NCBI RefSeq assembly: GCF_008831285.2
Contig: NC_045141.1
Span: 20,332,848 to 20,396,847, forward strand
DNA length: 64,000 nt
Direction: 5' to 3'
Source: Nymphaea colorata
Taxonomy: Eukaryota > Streptophyta > Magnoliopsida > Nymphaeales > Nymphaeaceae
Positions 41,001 to 53,798 of this stretch are shown here, one piece after another. The position numbers and the translations under genes are program-made. The notes below the pieces were generated by a model, which did not search any database, had not been told where the DNA came from, and worked only from the letters and a program-made list of their open reading frames with translations. The number at the start of each line of letters is the position of its first letter. Position 1 is the stretch's first letter.

Positions 41001-43127
41001 GCGGGCAAAAATAGCACGTATGACATGGAAGGTGAGATGAATGCTCAGCATTCATGAAAGGAAGACTAACAGTTTGCTTCGAATTTTAGAGTTAAATAAG
41101 AACCAAAAGATTTAAGAGACTTTGAATCTCACCTTTGAACTACTGTCCTACCTTCTGGTACGTATAATCTACAAAAGCAGCATTCCTAGAAAGGAAGAAG
41201 CTAAGCACCAAGGAATCACATTCTTATTTTTGAATACCATATATTAGAGCAATGTACATGGTGAATTTTTTTGGTACAAAATGGTCTTGTACAAGTATTA
41301 GGTCCACTAGGTAAAGACCAACATGAGATGATTTTCTGAAGTAGAATGAGCAAACAGCATGTGTATATGCATGTTCCGTGTACTAGACGGAGGGGAGAGA
41401 CAGCGACAGTATGAAAAAGGTTCCATGACTTGACTTGATGTTTAGCAACTCTAAACTAGTGTCCTTATGTACCAATTAGTGTCATTGGCATCACTGAGTA
41501 TTTCTGTAGCTGTCCATAAACATGCTTCATCTGCCAACACATATTAGAAGTGTTCAATTGTTTAATAGTGTTCTGCACAGTTGTTTGAAATATTCTGCAT
41601 AATAAAGGAAAATGCAATTTCCCTACCAGCAAGACCAGTTGAAGCTGCTGAGATTAATACGCAATCTTAAAATTTGTACTTTTCATAAGAATAATAAGAA
41701 ACTCACGGATATAGCAAGACGACCAAAGGTGCCAAATGCAGCCTGTCCAATATCAGGGTAAGTTTCGAGCCCAGGTTCACTGTCCAAGCAGTGGCGGAGA
41801 AGGATCCCCGTATAATAAGAAAGAATGCCAAAGGTAAGCAACACTAGGAGTCCAAGCCACCCTGCTTCCTTAACTGCATATGGGGTAGAAAGTATTCCTA
41901 CTCCACAGAGAACATTTATCCCTAAACAAGAATAGTAAAGAAAGGCATGTCAGTTTGTATCAGGAGTAACTATTCACTGGCCATCACAACATCTAAAGAA
42001 TAGGTGCATGCACCTCATGCAATGTTAGTTTCACACATTTTGTTGGCACCTCAACAGGAAATATGCATGTGAGGAAACTCACCTTTCCTCATAATCATTT
42101 TTTTTTCCTCCAAAACTCCATTCACTCGTAATTGGATTTCACAAAAAAATTAAGGGCTTTCTAATATCCATATTTTCAAGGACAGAAAAAACAGAAATTT
42201 TGAAAATCAAGTTTTGGCAGTCAAAACATAGAACACTAATTTGAATAATTTGGTTCTTTCACGAATCAGTATAATCCATCAATGACTTTTGGGATTGGTG
42301 AGTGGCTGTGCTTCAAAAGATTACTGAAAAGAGAACTAAAATGAAAAGTACCATTGATCACTGACTGTCCATAAGAGCAATCACGACCAACTGGCATCTC
42401 ATGTGATGTCCATGCTTCATCTTTTTCATGTATTGCCTTCTTTGATGAAAGCCATGTAGATTCTGCAGGTATGGAAGCATGAGAATCCTGCTCTTGCTGC
42501 TGTTCAGACCTTGTTGGTAGTAATGGCTTAACCAGCGAAACAAGTATCTCAGGAGTATGCATTCTTTGAAGTGAACTTGTTAAATAAGAGCTGCTCAAGC
42601 GGGACAAATTTGGAGTGCCCAGAAACCCGATATTTGGGGAAGCTACAGTAGTGTACATATCAATGGATTGCCTGCATACAAACAATACTACTTTCACTTT
42701 ACCAATAGATTTGAATTTAGACAAAACAGATGACAAGCTAACGGTTTAATCTAACTGCAGAAGAGAGAACATCAGTTTAAGCATGTATCCATGAAGCTTC
42801 AGCCTTTTGTCCAAGCCCGTAAAACAGAAGAACCTTTTGGCCCAAGAACAAGAGCTCTAACACCATGATAGTCGACAGTTACAGCCAAAAATATGACATG
42901 CAAAAGAAAATCACTTCACATAATATCTCAAACTACAAAACATTATACCTGTAACTTTGTGGCCATGATGTGGTATACGAATTCGGCCGTGTACGCTGAG
43001 GGCTGTCAGGTGGAGAAGAATCTGAAGAATCCGATTCATCTTCCTCTCTTCTTTGATCCTTGTCAGCTGCACTTTCATCATCCTCGCTCTCAATGTAAAG
43101 CCTCTGCTCGGAACTCAACTTCTTCAT
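35100..43127 (-). CDS. AVT1: AVT1-type vacuolar amino-acid transporter, 12 exons
   Basis: Member of the amino acid/auxin permease family related to yeast Avt1. Plant relatives sit mostly in the vacuolar membrane and move neutral amino acids using the proton gradient. Exons on the minus strand, 5' to 3': 42949-43127, 42352-42671, 41707-41921, 40732-40755, 40143-40323, 38359-38578, 38096-38231, 37970-37989, 36433-36578, 35882-35925, 35740-35802, 35100-35195. All phases agree and give 547 aa. Residues 1-165 are a hydrophilic, acidic, serine-rich N terminus ([19 protein letters not shown]). The membrane core begins [21 protein letters not shown] and contains [79 protein letters not shown] and [15 protein letters not shown]. 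It ends in a stop at 35100. One intron (36579-37969) is of the AT-AC type. It appears intact. A 5' UTR intron with donor near 44545 is possible. Confidence 0.93.
36579..37969 (-). other. U12-type AT-AC intron in the AVT1-type gene
   Basis: The intron begins ATATCCAC, close to the U12 donor ATATCCTT, and ends AAGTAC. The branch-point word TTCCTTAAC, identical to the U12 consensus, lies at 36588-36596, about 10 bases before the AC. The join restores the conserved VVNPFTK-FALTLSP in frame. No GT-AG pair near either end keeps that sequence. The intron is 1391 bp and includes a (GAA)n tract near 37138-37172. Confidence 0.88.
37138..37172. repeat. (GAA)n microsatellite within the AT-AC intron
   Basis: About 11 GAA/AAG units on the plus strand. 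It is intronic, so the glutamate or lysine runs read from it are not protein. Confidence 0.9.
37970..37989 (-). other. 20-nt micro-exon of the AVT1-type gene
   Basis: Encodes VVNPFTK (split last codon). Its acceptor is TTTTGCAG and its donor is the AT-AC site. The flanking introns therefore probably use two different spliceosomes around a 20-nt exon. Confidence 0.87.
39280..39560. repeat. Intronic repeat with GAATCAGTTGAATC words
   Basis: Two clusters of the word GAATCAGYTGAATC, at about 39305-39345 and 39465-39515, bracket an AT-rich middle inside the intron between exons 5 and 6 of the transporter. This looks like a degenerate dispersed element. Class and exact ends are not determined. Confidence 0.4.
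40732..40755 (-). other. 24-nt micro-exon of the AVT1-type gene
   Basis: Eight codons (IILYTELY) between TATGCAG and GTAAGTGTG. The family has an equivalent ILYMELYA segment here, which supports it as a real exon. Confidence 0.88.
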
Positions 43128-44351
43128 GTTTTACCCCAATAAATGTTTTGTCGATGTGTTGAAAAAGGTAATTGTTATAAATAGCCAAATCTTCAAGTGG
43201 GAATGGCAGTTCTGAGCAGCGGAGTTGCCCTCCACTAACTGTTAGGCAAAGATACACAGCCTGCTTGGAGATAAAAGAATCACATATCCTTCAGCTATCA
43301 ATATGCCAAAATCAAAAGCCGTAGACAGTGAGTTAAGATGAAGGAAGACTATTAACAATAAAGTATGAAAAAACCATTAACAAATATGGCAAGCAATACA
43401 AAAGTCTAACATGCACCGTCAGGGCACTAACCAAAAGCTGAAAATGCAAACGGACTCACAATGGTTTAAACTCTCACATTGGGCACAGCAACACGAACCA
43501 GACATAGGATATCACGAAAAGACTCTTAAGGACAGGATGTCTCCGGTTTCAATGACTCAGATATCTAATTACGGACGAAACTCTTCAAATGAACAACATC
43601 CAAGTGACCACGAAAAACTTTGCATAAAATTGGCCAGGAAGTATACCTGAAGTGGCAATTCACACATAAAGGCAGGAAAAATCCGCCTTTTTGAACATCA
43701 AGAAAGATCATCCAAGAGAAACGAAGAGAAGAAAAGGGGAGTAGAGAAAAGAAAAGAAAGCGAGATTCTTATTCTTAAATTTGGATCATGAAAGGTAAAA
43801 AGGAGACACGTCTGCAAGATAACTAGGACCTTCTGCGTGAAAAGAAAAAAAAAAAAACAAATAAATGTAAAACTCAAAGCCACTTCAGTCAATCAAGAAA
43901 AGCAGAATCTGCCGATGAAGTTCTGATTTTGCAATTTTACAAAGTTTCAAAACAAAAACATAAGTAAACACAAAAATAAAATTGAACCTAAGAAAAGCTA
44001 CGAGATCAGGGAAGCGAGTTCGCAATGTTCCAGAACAACTTGAATTTCCACGGCGGAAAAGTGACTGCTATGAATAACGTTCTACAAACAAAGGAGGAGG
44101 AGATCATTGCTTTAACGAATATTAAAATCCCCAGAAACTCAAAAAGAGCTCTAGTAGATATTTGAGAGCTAAGACGTAACAAATTCAAAAAAATATCAGA
44201 TCCAATGTGGAGCAGAAACGTTTGAAGGCTTCGAAAACCAGAGTAAATCGCAAAACACATTCCCGAGATTGAATTTCATAAGAAAAAAAAAATCTTCGGA
44301 ACCAGAATTAATTTCGAGAAAATCTGAATCAGCTAGAAAAAAGCAATACTC

Positions 44352-44389
<38 letters not shown>

Positions 44390-45560
44390 CTTCGATCTCC
44401 GCTTCTAACAAAGGAGGACGTGTATCTAAAAGCATGCTTAGCATCATTCGGACTAACTAAATCCAGATTGCTTCTGCAAAGCACGCTCAGCGGAAGAGAA
44501 GGAAAAAAGAACAGATACTTCAGATCCATAGCAAAACAACTTACCGGGGCGAAGAAATCCGCACCTCAACCCAATCTCTAACTCCGACGCTCGTTTTTGC
44601 GAAATGTGACAACAAATTCTCACAGAAAACTAACAGAGAAAACAAGCACCAGAGACTGGACAGCGAGCTCTTTCTTTTCCTTCCTATATCTTCACTGCCT
44701 CGCTCCTTAGCTTGCCACAAAAGATGAAGAGCTCCGGATGAAGAAAGAAAGCGATATGAAGAAGAAGAAGAGAGGAGGAGGAAGAGGAGTATAAATAGAG
44801 AAGAAGAAGATGAAGAAGAAGAAGAGGAAGAGCGTTCTTGCTGGCTCAAGGCTGAGTCACGCAGAAGTGAGTGGAATGCGGGAGCTTCAGGCCGCCTCCG
44901 ACGTCATCCTCTTATTTATTGACAAGCATACAGAAGCAATCAATTGGTCGTCTCGGCTCTCCCGGGGTGGGGGACGCCCCCGAAGGTACCACATCACAAA
45001 TCGACGGGACGGACGAAGGCCCACAACGAAGATTAAAAAGAAAAAAAAAAACTATCCAAATAATAGACGGAGGAAGGGGGAAACTGAAATAATGAATATA
45101 ATAGAAGGCGAGAGGGATAGGACGTGGGACATACGCCGTCGAAGTACTTTCTCCTCTTGTCTTCGTCCCCGCTACCAGTCTACTGCAACCCTCCTTCACC
45201 GCACAGAGAGAAATGGAAAGCAATAAGATATTCAGATTCAAACCTTTCCACCTTTTCCTCGAATCTCTTCTCCTCCGCGAGAGAGGACTCGCTTCTTCCA
45301 AAATGAACAAGTCTCTCTCTCCGTCTCACCCTCCCTCCAAGTAAGGAAAGCCAAAGCTCGAAAGGAAGGAGATAGCCTTCGCCGGAAGGCCTGGGTTGTG
45401 AGAAGCAATCGTCTTCGTCATCTCCCGCCATGCTCTCCATCATTTCTACGGTTTGACAGGTTTCCCGCTCGACGTCCTCGCCTTTTCTCTCTCTCCCTTT
45501 GACTCCTTCGTTCAGACAACCTCCGGGCCGCGAGCTGAAACTCGGACGTGGTCTTCGGCG
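43128..45560. promoter_or_regulatory. 5' leader and promoter region of the AVT1-type gene
   Basis: On the minus strand a good donor (CCCCG then GTAAGT, exon end at 44545) upstream of the coding start suggests a leader intron of more than 1 kb. The acceptor was not fixed. GA/GT repeats lie at 44351-44385 and a GAAGAA-rich block at about 44758-44830. A GC-richer segment runs from about 44870 to 45560. A plus-strand TATAAATAG at 44790-44798 points the opposite way and may mark divergent transcription, but no plus-strand gene could be built. Confidence 0.45.
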
Positions 45561-48335
45561 TGTTGATCTGAACTGCGAACCGGGTCCGACCTAGCAAAAC
45601 CAAGATCCAGTCCAGATGCATATTTGGATCAAGTAGGGCGAACAAATTATGTGTCCAACCAAACGTTCATATCTTCTTTCTTGTTATTACTACCAGATTC
45701 TTTGCCTTTTCTGCTTATTGTATGGTTCGTATACTATTTGATGGAGATTCATTTTCATGTTTCGTATTGTTTTTTTGCGTTCATTTTTGCTTCGGATTTC
45801 GCGTTCTAGGTCCATTTCATATCTTGGTAGTTGCTTCCAACATCGCTGTCCGGGTATCCAGTTGGTATCTTTATATCTACATGGCTTTGATATGAGGTCG
45901 ACAAAGCAACCTATTTCAATATGTCATAAGTCCTCGCGTCTTCTCGATACATCAAAATATTCTCCAGATAATGTTCATACGTCCTTTTGTAAAGAGTTGA
46001 ATGTCACGTTCTTGGGACATCGAAACTTCAAATTTAGTGCACAAGTAGGACAATGTCATGTTACGCTCATTCCAGGCTTCCGTATTGCCCAATTTGAGAC
46101 CATGCCCATTTTTATATTTCATAATTAATTAATAAATTAAATGTATTAATATTTTAAAATTCTTGAATTTCCAATTATTATTTAAGCCCATAAATGGATT
46201 CACATGTGACCTTTAATTTAGAGAGAGAGAGATAGAGACCTTATTGTTCCTAAACAGCAAACCTACAAAAACTCACATGGGCTGCCATCACACAGTCTTG
46301 TAGTTAGTTGTTTTCTATATTTCACCTGCAACGGTAGAACGATATTACAATACTTAATGAAATATACCAATGTTCTTGTAAGCATGTAAAAGATTTCAAA
46401 TACACCAATGTTGCCAAATGATTGGAGATTAGAAATTCACAACATATGTTGCAACAATGGTTTATGTTTGTGTTTTTCATTAATAGTTTAAAGTGCTTTC
46501 AAACAACAGATTTTTAATTTTTAGCCATTTAATAACATACATCTAGAAGATTTAAATTATATGGCAAATACAATTTTAGAAAACCCTGATTGTTGTTTCC
46601 ATATCTTCTTCTTCTTCTTGTGTGTTTGATTGAATCATAAAAGAATAAATGAAAAAGTAAGAATTGCCAAAAACGGCTTGACAAAATACCCAAATAATTG
46701 CTAACCGAAGGCCAAAACTTTGTTTGAATGTTTATTCAAATCAAAGAATTTAGCAATAATGATCACATTTACTTGAATGGAGAAGATACATGAGTGGCCC
46801 ACACCAGCGTACCAAAAACTTCCACGTAAAAGGACTTAAAATTTATATGGAGTGCTCAAATCAAACCGACTAGAGCGCCGTTCAACCAAAAAATCCTGGC
46901 TCTGCCACCGACTTACGTGCTTACATATGCCGGAAAGCATGTTGCAAGAGATTTTTCTTCTTGACGTCCGACTCGGAGTATTTAATTAAGCCATTAAAGT
47001 GAACGGTCCATATGTAATCCCACATTGGATTTAAAACTGAATCCAACAAGCTAGATTCTAAAAGAAAACTCAAATCTGATTAATTATTAACAGGATTCTG
47101 ATTCCGTATGCAAAAGAAAAGTCCCTTGCCCTAATCTTGCTCTTAAAGGCGAAACAAGCAGTTGTTGGCAAGCAGTTGTCATTTACCTAAAAAGCATTTA
47201 AAGATTGCCAAGTACCCCAATAATTGAACATTACCCAAATGCGGCTGCCCAATATTCTGGATTCATATCTTTCAATCCCATTTAATGGGGCGGCTTGATG
47301 CGAGGAAATAGCCAATGCGAGCAATTAATTATGTAAGGATATTTCTTTCAATTGTCGGTAACATACAACTTGTGCTTACATTAAGTTGTCGATATCAGAA
47401 TCGGAGATGAATCATTTTATACAATGACATAGGGAAGTGGGACACCTCAACCATATTAAATGCGGCCACAGGCATAATCATTGTATGAAAAATGCGTTTG
47501 CTTTAATAATGGCTTTAATTGCATGACAATGCATTAAGTTATCCATAGGTGATTGCATATGACTTGACAAGTCTTGGTATTTTTCGTTTGATTTTCATAA
47601 GCATTAATTTAGTGAAGGAGCATTAGGTACAAAATTTTAAACTTTTAAGGGGGGACATCAATATATAATTTAAATGAGAAAAATAGTCCTGAAACATCAA
47701 TATGACAATGAAAACTTTTTGGGTATGTGCGGACAATTGCTCACACTCAGCTCGCACCTGCCTCCACCCCTGGCATTAACCCAGTGCAGCCCTGAAGCCT
47801 AAGGGCAAAGAGGAGAATGAACTTTAAGGGTCGTTCGGCCATGGGAACATTAAGATATTGTTTCGTGTATATGACTTAAAAATTGGAGCACATATATGTA
47901 ACATTTTTCTATTAATCTATCTCAATCTTTAGGACAGATACATAGAACGGTATGTTACTAATTGTATTCCCCTTAGCTCCTCAGCAAACTATAACTTGGT
48001 AATCATAATTGTGTTATAGGTAAAACTAGGGTTAGTCTTATACCTAGCCAAATATTGAAGTATTCAACTCTTCTAATCTAATACCCCATGGTTTGAAATC
48101 CACCGTCCGAGCCCAGTGCACAAAATGAATAGCTTCTAACAAAGAAAATACAAAAAGATAGAGATTTTGATAGAGATTTTGTTTTCTTTGCAGTTTTTTT
48201 TTTCGTAGACTGGGAAAGGGATGGACCGAGATAAGGTTAGCCAATAAGTTATCGCTAGAAACATGTGGGTGCTGGTCCCATCGCTTATCTCTAATCACAA
48301 ACTACTTATATTCATAATCATATGATAAGGAACAA

Positions 48336-48481
48336 GGGCGAAGCCAAGGTAGGGCTCGCATGGACCCTGACTCCACCTCATTTTTTTTATGTAAAAATTT
48401 TGAAAAATGATATTTCCACTCTATTCAAAATTTAGAAACTTTAATTCTGCCCATCTAACAAAAAATTTCTAGCTCCGCCCC
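48336..48481. mobile_element. Short MITE-like element with GGGCGAAGCC ends
   Basis: A 146-bp AT-rich element. The left end is GGGCGAAGCCAAGG and the inverted right end is GGGGCGGAGCTAGAA. A related older copy is at about 18051-18234, and a related end (CCTGGCTCTGCCACC) occurs near 46890. Elements bounded by GGGGCGGAGCC-like words are widespread in plant genomes. No clear target duplication was found. Confidence 0.5.
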
Positions 48482-49619
48482 TAGTAAGAAGATTTTATAA
48501 AAAAATATATATAAGATTAACTCTTATGATAAATGAAAAATGTTGGGTGGAAAGAATTATATGAGGGGGGGCAACTGATGTAGGACATGATTATTATGAG
48601 TCAGCACCTTCAAGTCCAAGACGAGGCCATTCCATCTCCCTTGTATGTCAAAATAAGCCAGCGCACATATCCAGAGCAGAGGCGTTCGGCCAAGGGTGGC
48701 GGGTCCCAACTCAGTTGGATTTGCCATGGAGCCTGAGCTCAACGGACCTCGATAGACCATGCTAGGCCCACTTCCTGCTAATGACGACTCGGCATCTCGA
48801 TGTCGTGTTCTATATGAAAATTACATGCTACCAACCCACTCTGTATGTGAGAGAGAGGGCGGCATTTGACAACTGAACTTTCAGATTTTATAACAAATGA
48901 AGCACACAAATATGATTTTCAAAAAATTCGACAATCCCTATATGCAAATAGGACTGCATAAGCTAATCTCATACATATTTTTCAAGAACTATGTTTCTTG
49001 GGGTTATCAACATGATATTGATGTTACCTGACTTGAAATTTATAAAGGGAAAATACCATTTTAGGCATGAAGATGGGGGCAGATTAGCTTGAGAGATTGC
49101 TTGGTCAGGTGCATTCCAATGTAAGGGTCCACCTTATATGTATTTATTCAGATTATGCATGTTTGTCACATGTATGCCAGGCTAGGGGCCCGGCTTGTGA
49201 GTATATGCTTCAAATTGAAGGCCATCACAATCTTTGTGGTCAAGGTATCTCGTAAATTTTGAATTCGAAATATTCAAAGTTACATATGCATATATCGTGT
49301 CCCATTTACGCCTTAACGCACCCTAAAGAACAAAATGATGCGATGAATAATAACGGAAAAATGACCATCATATATATATATATATATATATATTTATTGA
49401 ATTGTGACTTTAGCTTTTTAGAGTCACCTAGTCATTTAATCAAGACCATTTGATCTACCACGATGGATGGTTAATAAAAAAAATACACAGAAAAAGGTGA
49501 TGGACATTTATATCATCTAAGTTCTCACATTTTTCTTTATATTTTTCTTTCAACTATCCATCTACATTAAATGGCCTTGGTTAAATGATTGGGTAGCTCT
49601 TGATAACCTGAGTCACCAT

Positions 49620-49678
49620 TCTATATATTTATTTATTTATTTATTTATATATTTATATATTTATTTATATATTTATTA
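49620..49678. repeat. Imperfect (ATTT)n/(AT)n tract
   Basis: A mix of ATTT and ATAT units about 58 bp long. Confidence 0.85.
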
Positions 49679-50559
49679 AAACTAAGTAAACAATGGTAGG
49701 TGAGATGCCTCACGAGGGTTGGTGCACCAGCTTGATCCAGTAAGTGGTAGGTGGTTAGCCACTAGTTCTAGTGGTGTGAGTGAGCCAGTATACTAGCTGA
49801 CATGTAATGGGTCCCTAGAGTGCTAATACAGCCTTATACCTTAAAGCCAAAGGAAGGGAATGAGGGCTTGTGCTCTCACTTAAACAGAGGCGCACACCTT
49901 CCACTCGCTAGAAACAAGTAGCGAGATTTGGAAATTAGTTCAATCTTCTCATATCCCAAAAAAAATTGGTAATTGTTCGAGACTTGATGGAATAATCTTG
50001 TTTGAGTTGGCATTAAATATTGAATTTGTGCATGAAAGACATCTATCATATCCGGTTTTTGTGGGCCAATAATATCAAAATGTTTAGTAGAAAGATGAGG
50101 ATAAGTTGAAGGGAAAATATGAAATGAGTTTGTGGGGTTTCCCACATTTGGAGTTGGAGCGCAAATATATAATGGAGGATGGAGAAGGGAAGGGGCCCCC
50201 ATGTGTAGCCTCTCAAACCCACACCGTATATGTACGGACATAATACAGGGAGGCCCCAACCCTTGTGAGTTTCCCTTCATCCTTATCCATCGGGAATTAC
50301 ATTTTTACTGCGCTTTAAGTCCACAAAATACATACATGGGCTCGTCTTCTAGCGTAATTTGAACATGTGCCTGGTATTTTCTTATTTTCTTATACAAGTT
50401 CAAAACTTTTTCTTGTCGACAGTTTATGGGTCATGAGACCATCGGAATTGCATGGCATCACAACATTTAAAGGATTGAACCTTTTGAAAATGTTAGAACC
50501 AAAGTAAGACAAATTTTAAGAACCAAATGAATTGGAATAGCATCTCCAACATGTGTATA

Positions 50560-50795
50560 TTTTGTCCGTGTTTGACTGCCATTATCCTCGTGACATGAGA
50601 TCCATGGGTTTAAGAACAGATTTTAGAACAACACTTTCTTCAAAGTAAAAAGGTAAAATGAGGATCTCAAGTGTGAATCTTAAGCTTGATTTAAAATCCT
50701 TAGTTTGATGAACCATGACTCTTACTAAAGACATGATCAACACAAACATGTCACATCAGATCCATGGATCTCAAATCCAAAGTAATGAAACACTC
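50560..50795. mobile_element. MITE-like element, copy B
   Basis: The right half matches copy A at 16827-17053 almost word for word (TTAGTTTGATGAACCATGA, GATCCATGGATCTCAAATCC against ATCCATAGATTTTAAATTC). The right end, read inward on the minus strand, is AGGAGTGTTTCATTACTTTG, against AGGTGTGTTTGATTACTTCG in copy A. The left end is less certain (CCGTGTTTGACTGCC). Confidence 0.5.
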
Positions 50796-51416
50796 CTTTA
50801 AAGTTATAAACAACCCAAAAGTGGGTAGAGTACGTTACATGGAAGCATCACGTGGTCAGACTTGATCGTACAGAACTTACTGGACCCACTGGGCGGACCT
50901 TGGACCCACTTACGCAACCTTTTATAGCACCCACCAATGATATTTGCATCCTTGGAATTAATTTCTTGGTGCTCGCGAGAATCATTGTCGGTCATTCGAC
51001 CATGCTCATTCAAATGATTTCAAGCACAACAAAAAGTAATTTGGTGAAGTCCAAGACAAAATTGGGGTGAAGAATATCCAGATTTTCAGTTTTATGACCA
51101 ATTTTAGGCATCTCATCAGTTTTGATCAACACATCAACTACCATTTCTTTTTCCTAAGATTTTACAAATTAGAACGTTTCGCATTCAAGCAAATGAGTAG
51201 ATCTAGAAGCAAACGAAAAGAAGACGACCTTTAGCCAACAATCGAATGTAATATTTCATCTAAATATAAAAATCCTTAAAAAGCCACTATGTTTGTCCGA
51301 TACAAAAACCACACTGAAGCCATTTCTTTACTTAATATCTTAACTAACAGATATGCTTAAATTATCTAAGAAACGAAAAACTCCTAAAATTTCAACCCAT
51401 GTATCAACTAACATCA

Positions 51417-51496
<80 letters not shown>
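51417..51496. repeat. Compound microsatellite (CT)n(AT)n
   Basis: About 12 CT units run into about 27 AT units. A second tract with AT followed by GA lies at about 51664-51710, in the reverse orientation, with about 170 bp between them. Confidence 0.95.
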
Positions 51497-51500
<4 letters not shown>

Positions 51501-51663
51501 GACAGACTCACATGACAGCACATGGCAGGACATCCGGACTGCTCATATGTCAGTTTAATGGATGTACATGAATGTGACGTGGAAAAAAAAGGCCGTCGAC
51601 TGTTTCATCAAAAATAGCTGCTATATATATATCTATTTATCTGTTTGATCAAAAATAGCAGTC

Positions 51664-51710
51664 ATATATATATATATAAAGAGAGAGAGGGAGAGAGAGA
51701 GAGAGAGGGA
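51664..51710. repeat. Compound microsatellite (AT)n(GA)n
   Basis: About 8 AT units and about 16 GA units with G interruptions. It is the inverted counterpart of the tract at 51417-51496. Confidence 0.9.
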
Positions 51711-53798
51711 GGATAGGAACCATCGGCCATTGAACTGGTGGGGCTCCATTATTGATCTATGATTAAGAGCGAATCATGTGAGTAGCACGCCCAAAGTTAT
51801 CATTTGGGGCCCCAAAAATTGAGATAAGCTGCTCATAGGGTCCCTTCCTATTTCGGCTGCCGAAGCGATTCATTTTTGTACGCCAAAGAGTTTCGCGTAT
51901 AATAGCTGTACAAGTGTAGAACGTCAATTTTGTTATTGTGTCTTGAAACATGTTTTTATTTTTCTCTTAAAAAGTGAAGTGGAATTGGGTTCACTTCATG
52001 ACCCTATGATTTAACTGTAAAATCACATAATACATGAAATGACCTATGGGACTCAAGGATCTTTTATGGCTGTTTTGACATATTTTAGCTCTCATCACAC
52101 ATTGTTATTGTCTCATGAATGTGTCTCAAAAAATAGGATAGATCTATAAAATGCATTGTTACAATGCTTGTCGAACATGTCTCATTTTTCAGACTACATT
52201 CACGGGACGATAACAATGTGTTACTGTTGCCGAACGACCTTTCAATGTATTTAACTTGCTTGCATCTTTCCTTTACTTGGCAGGCTGTGCGAGACAAAAC
52301 AGGAGATATGGTTTTTCAGCATCGCCAGAAGGTTGGTACCCATCATGTAGGCTGTCTAGTTTCATTGTATCCTGAGCATTTGTATGTCCAGATTCAATGT
52401 ATGAACTAGGCATGCCCAAGGTGGGATCCACAAAGTTCGTATTGGCTGTCGGGAAGTGACTCTTTAGGCAAACACCAAATTTTGTCATCCCCCATCAACA
52501 CGTAATGGTTATCTTCCTTTGCTTGGAAAAATCATGGTTGTTTCTTTAAAAAAAAAAAAAAAAAAAATCTTCTTTGGTTAATTGCACCGGGTATCGCACC
52601 TCGTTCGGAGACTAAGTGGCTAACTCAAACCAACGTCGTCACACCAAAGTGAAATTACAAGCAGCAAATACCAAGTGGGAGTAGTGATCCACATTTCCCT
52701 TTGTGTACTCCCTAAACTAGTAGCAATTTAGAAACGTATGCTTTTTCCCTTAGTCACGTTCTTATCATACTGCCAAAAGTTGAGATCCTTTCCATTTTTT
52801 ATATGTAAGGTTTAATCATCTTTTTCCTAAGTCACTAATAGAGGTGCAGATACTGCTTCTTTGCAACAAAAGTGAGCCTGAACCTGAAGAATATTTTGCA
52901 CCCTAAAAGAAAAAATGTAAAAACAAAAATGAACGTCCAGTCACTTCTATAAGAACATTTAGCAGGGCAATTTGCTTGTAAGGTAGGCAGAAATCCGAAA
53001 CCAAACTGGACTGTCTTAACTAAAACATGCTACACACGTCGAGATCGACTCTGGGAGGAGCTTATTAAATCAAGTGTGTAACTAATCTCTACGTAAAGTC
53101 AGATCTCATGTACACAATATAGAGCGCAGGATACGCTTATCGGAAAGGCTTGTTTGAACCTCGCTTACCTTCCCGTCCACAGATGCCAATTGAACTAAGG
53201 AACAAAAAATTTGAAGGTTAATGACATCTGTATCTTTTCAGCATTATCGTCTCAGTTAGGAGATGATCTTTTGGATCCTTTGGTGGTCAAACGAACCATG
53301 AAATCTCTCAGGTTGAGAGAAAAAAAGTTCAAATCCCTTCCGTGAAAAATCTTGAATGCTTGGGATTGCATGAACTTCTCCGTGGGTCGTGATTTAATGA
53401 GAGAAGCTAGAAAAGGACGGGGCACTAAATTTAAGGTTCCAACCATGCCCGCACTCAAACGCGAGATAGGAGGCACCGCGAACAGCCCTCACTACCCTTT
53501 CTTTTCATTCCAACCACATCATTCACAACTGAAGAAATAGACAGTCGTATCTTAACACACTATAAGTATCATTCAACAATCCGATTAACACAGAGATGTC
53601 ACTCTGACACATTACACGCACAAAAAAGCGGTCCTTAGCAGATCGCACCAGTAATATCTGCACAAATCTACAAGCATATCATAGATATCATAAATGTCTA
53701 ACAAGTCCGGTTTATCTTATCGGTCGTTCATGGTAGAGACGACAGGTAGCACATCAAGGACATAAGCAAGCCATAGGCAAAGAACAGGCAGTAGATCA

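Larger units (their letters stand above)
45561..53798. other. Long intergenic repeat-rich region, no gene recognised
   Basis: More than 8 kb without a supported gene. It holds AT and ATTT microsatellites (49369-49392, 49620-49678), compound tracts at 51417-51496 and 51664-51710, a short element at 48336-48481, a MITE-like copy at about 50560-50795, and fragments that look like old transposon ends (for example the CCTGGCTCTGCCACCG word near 46890). A 134-codon ATG-initiated frame at 49876-50280 (minus) has no recognisable domain. Confidence 0.55.

Noticed and set aside
49876-50280. 134-codon minus-strand ORF with an ATG
   Set aside because: No recognisable domain, no promoter or splice context, and it lies in a repeat-rich intergenic stretch; treated as chance or an old repeat.
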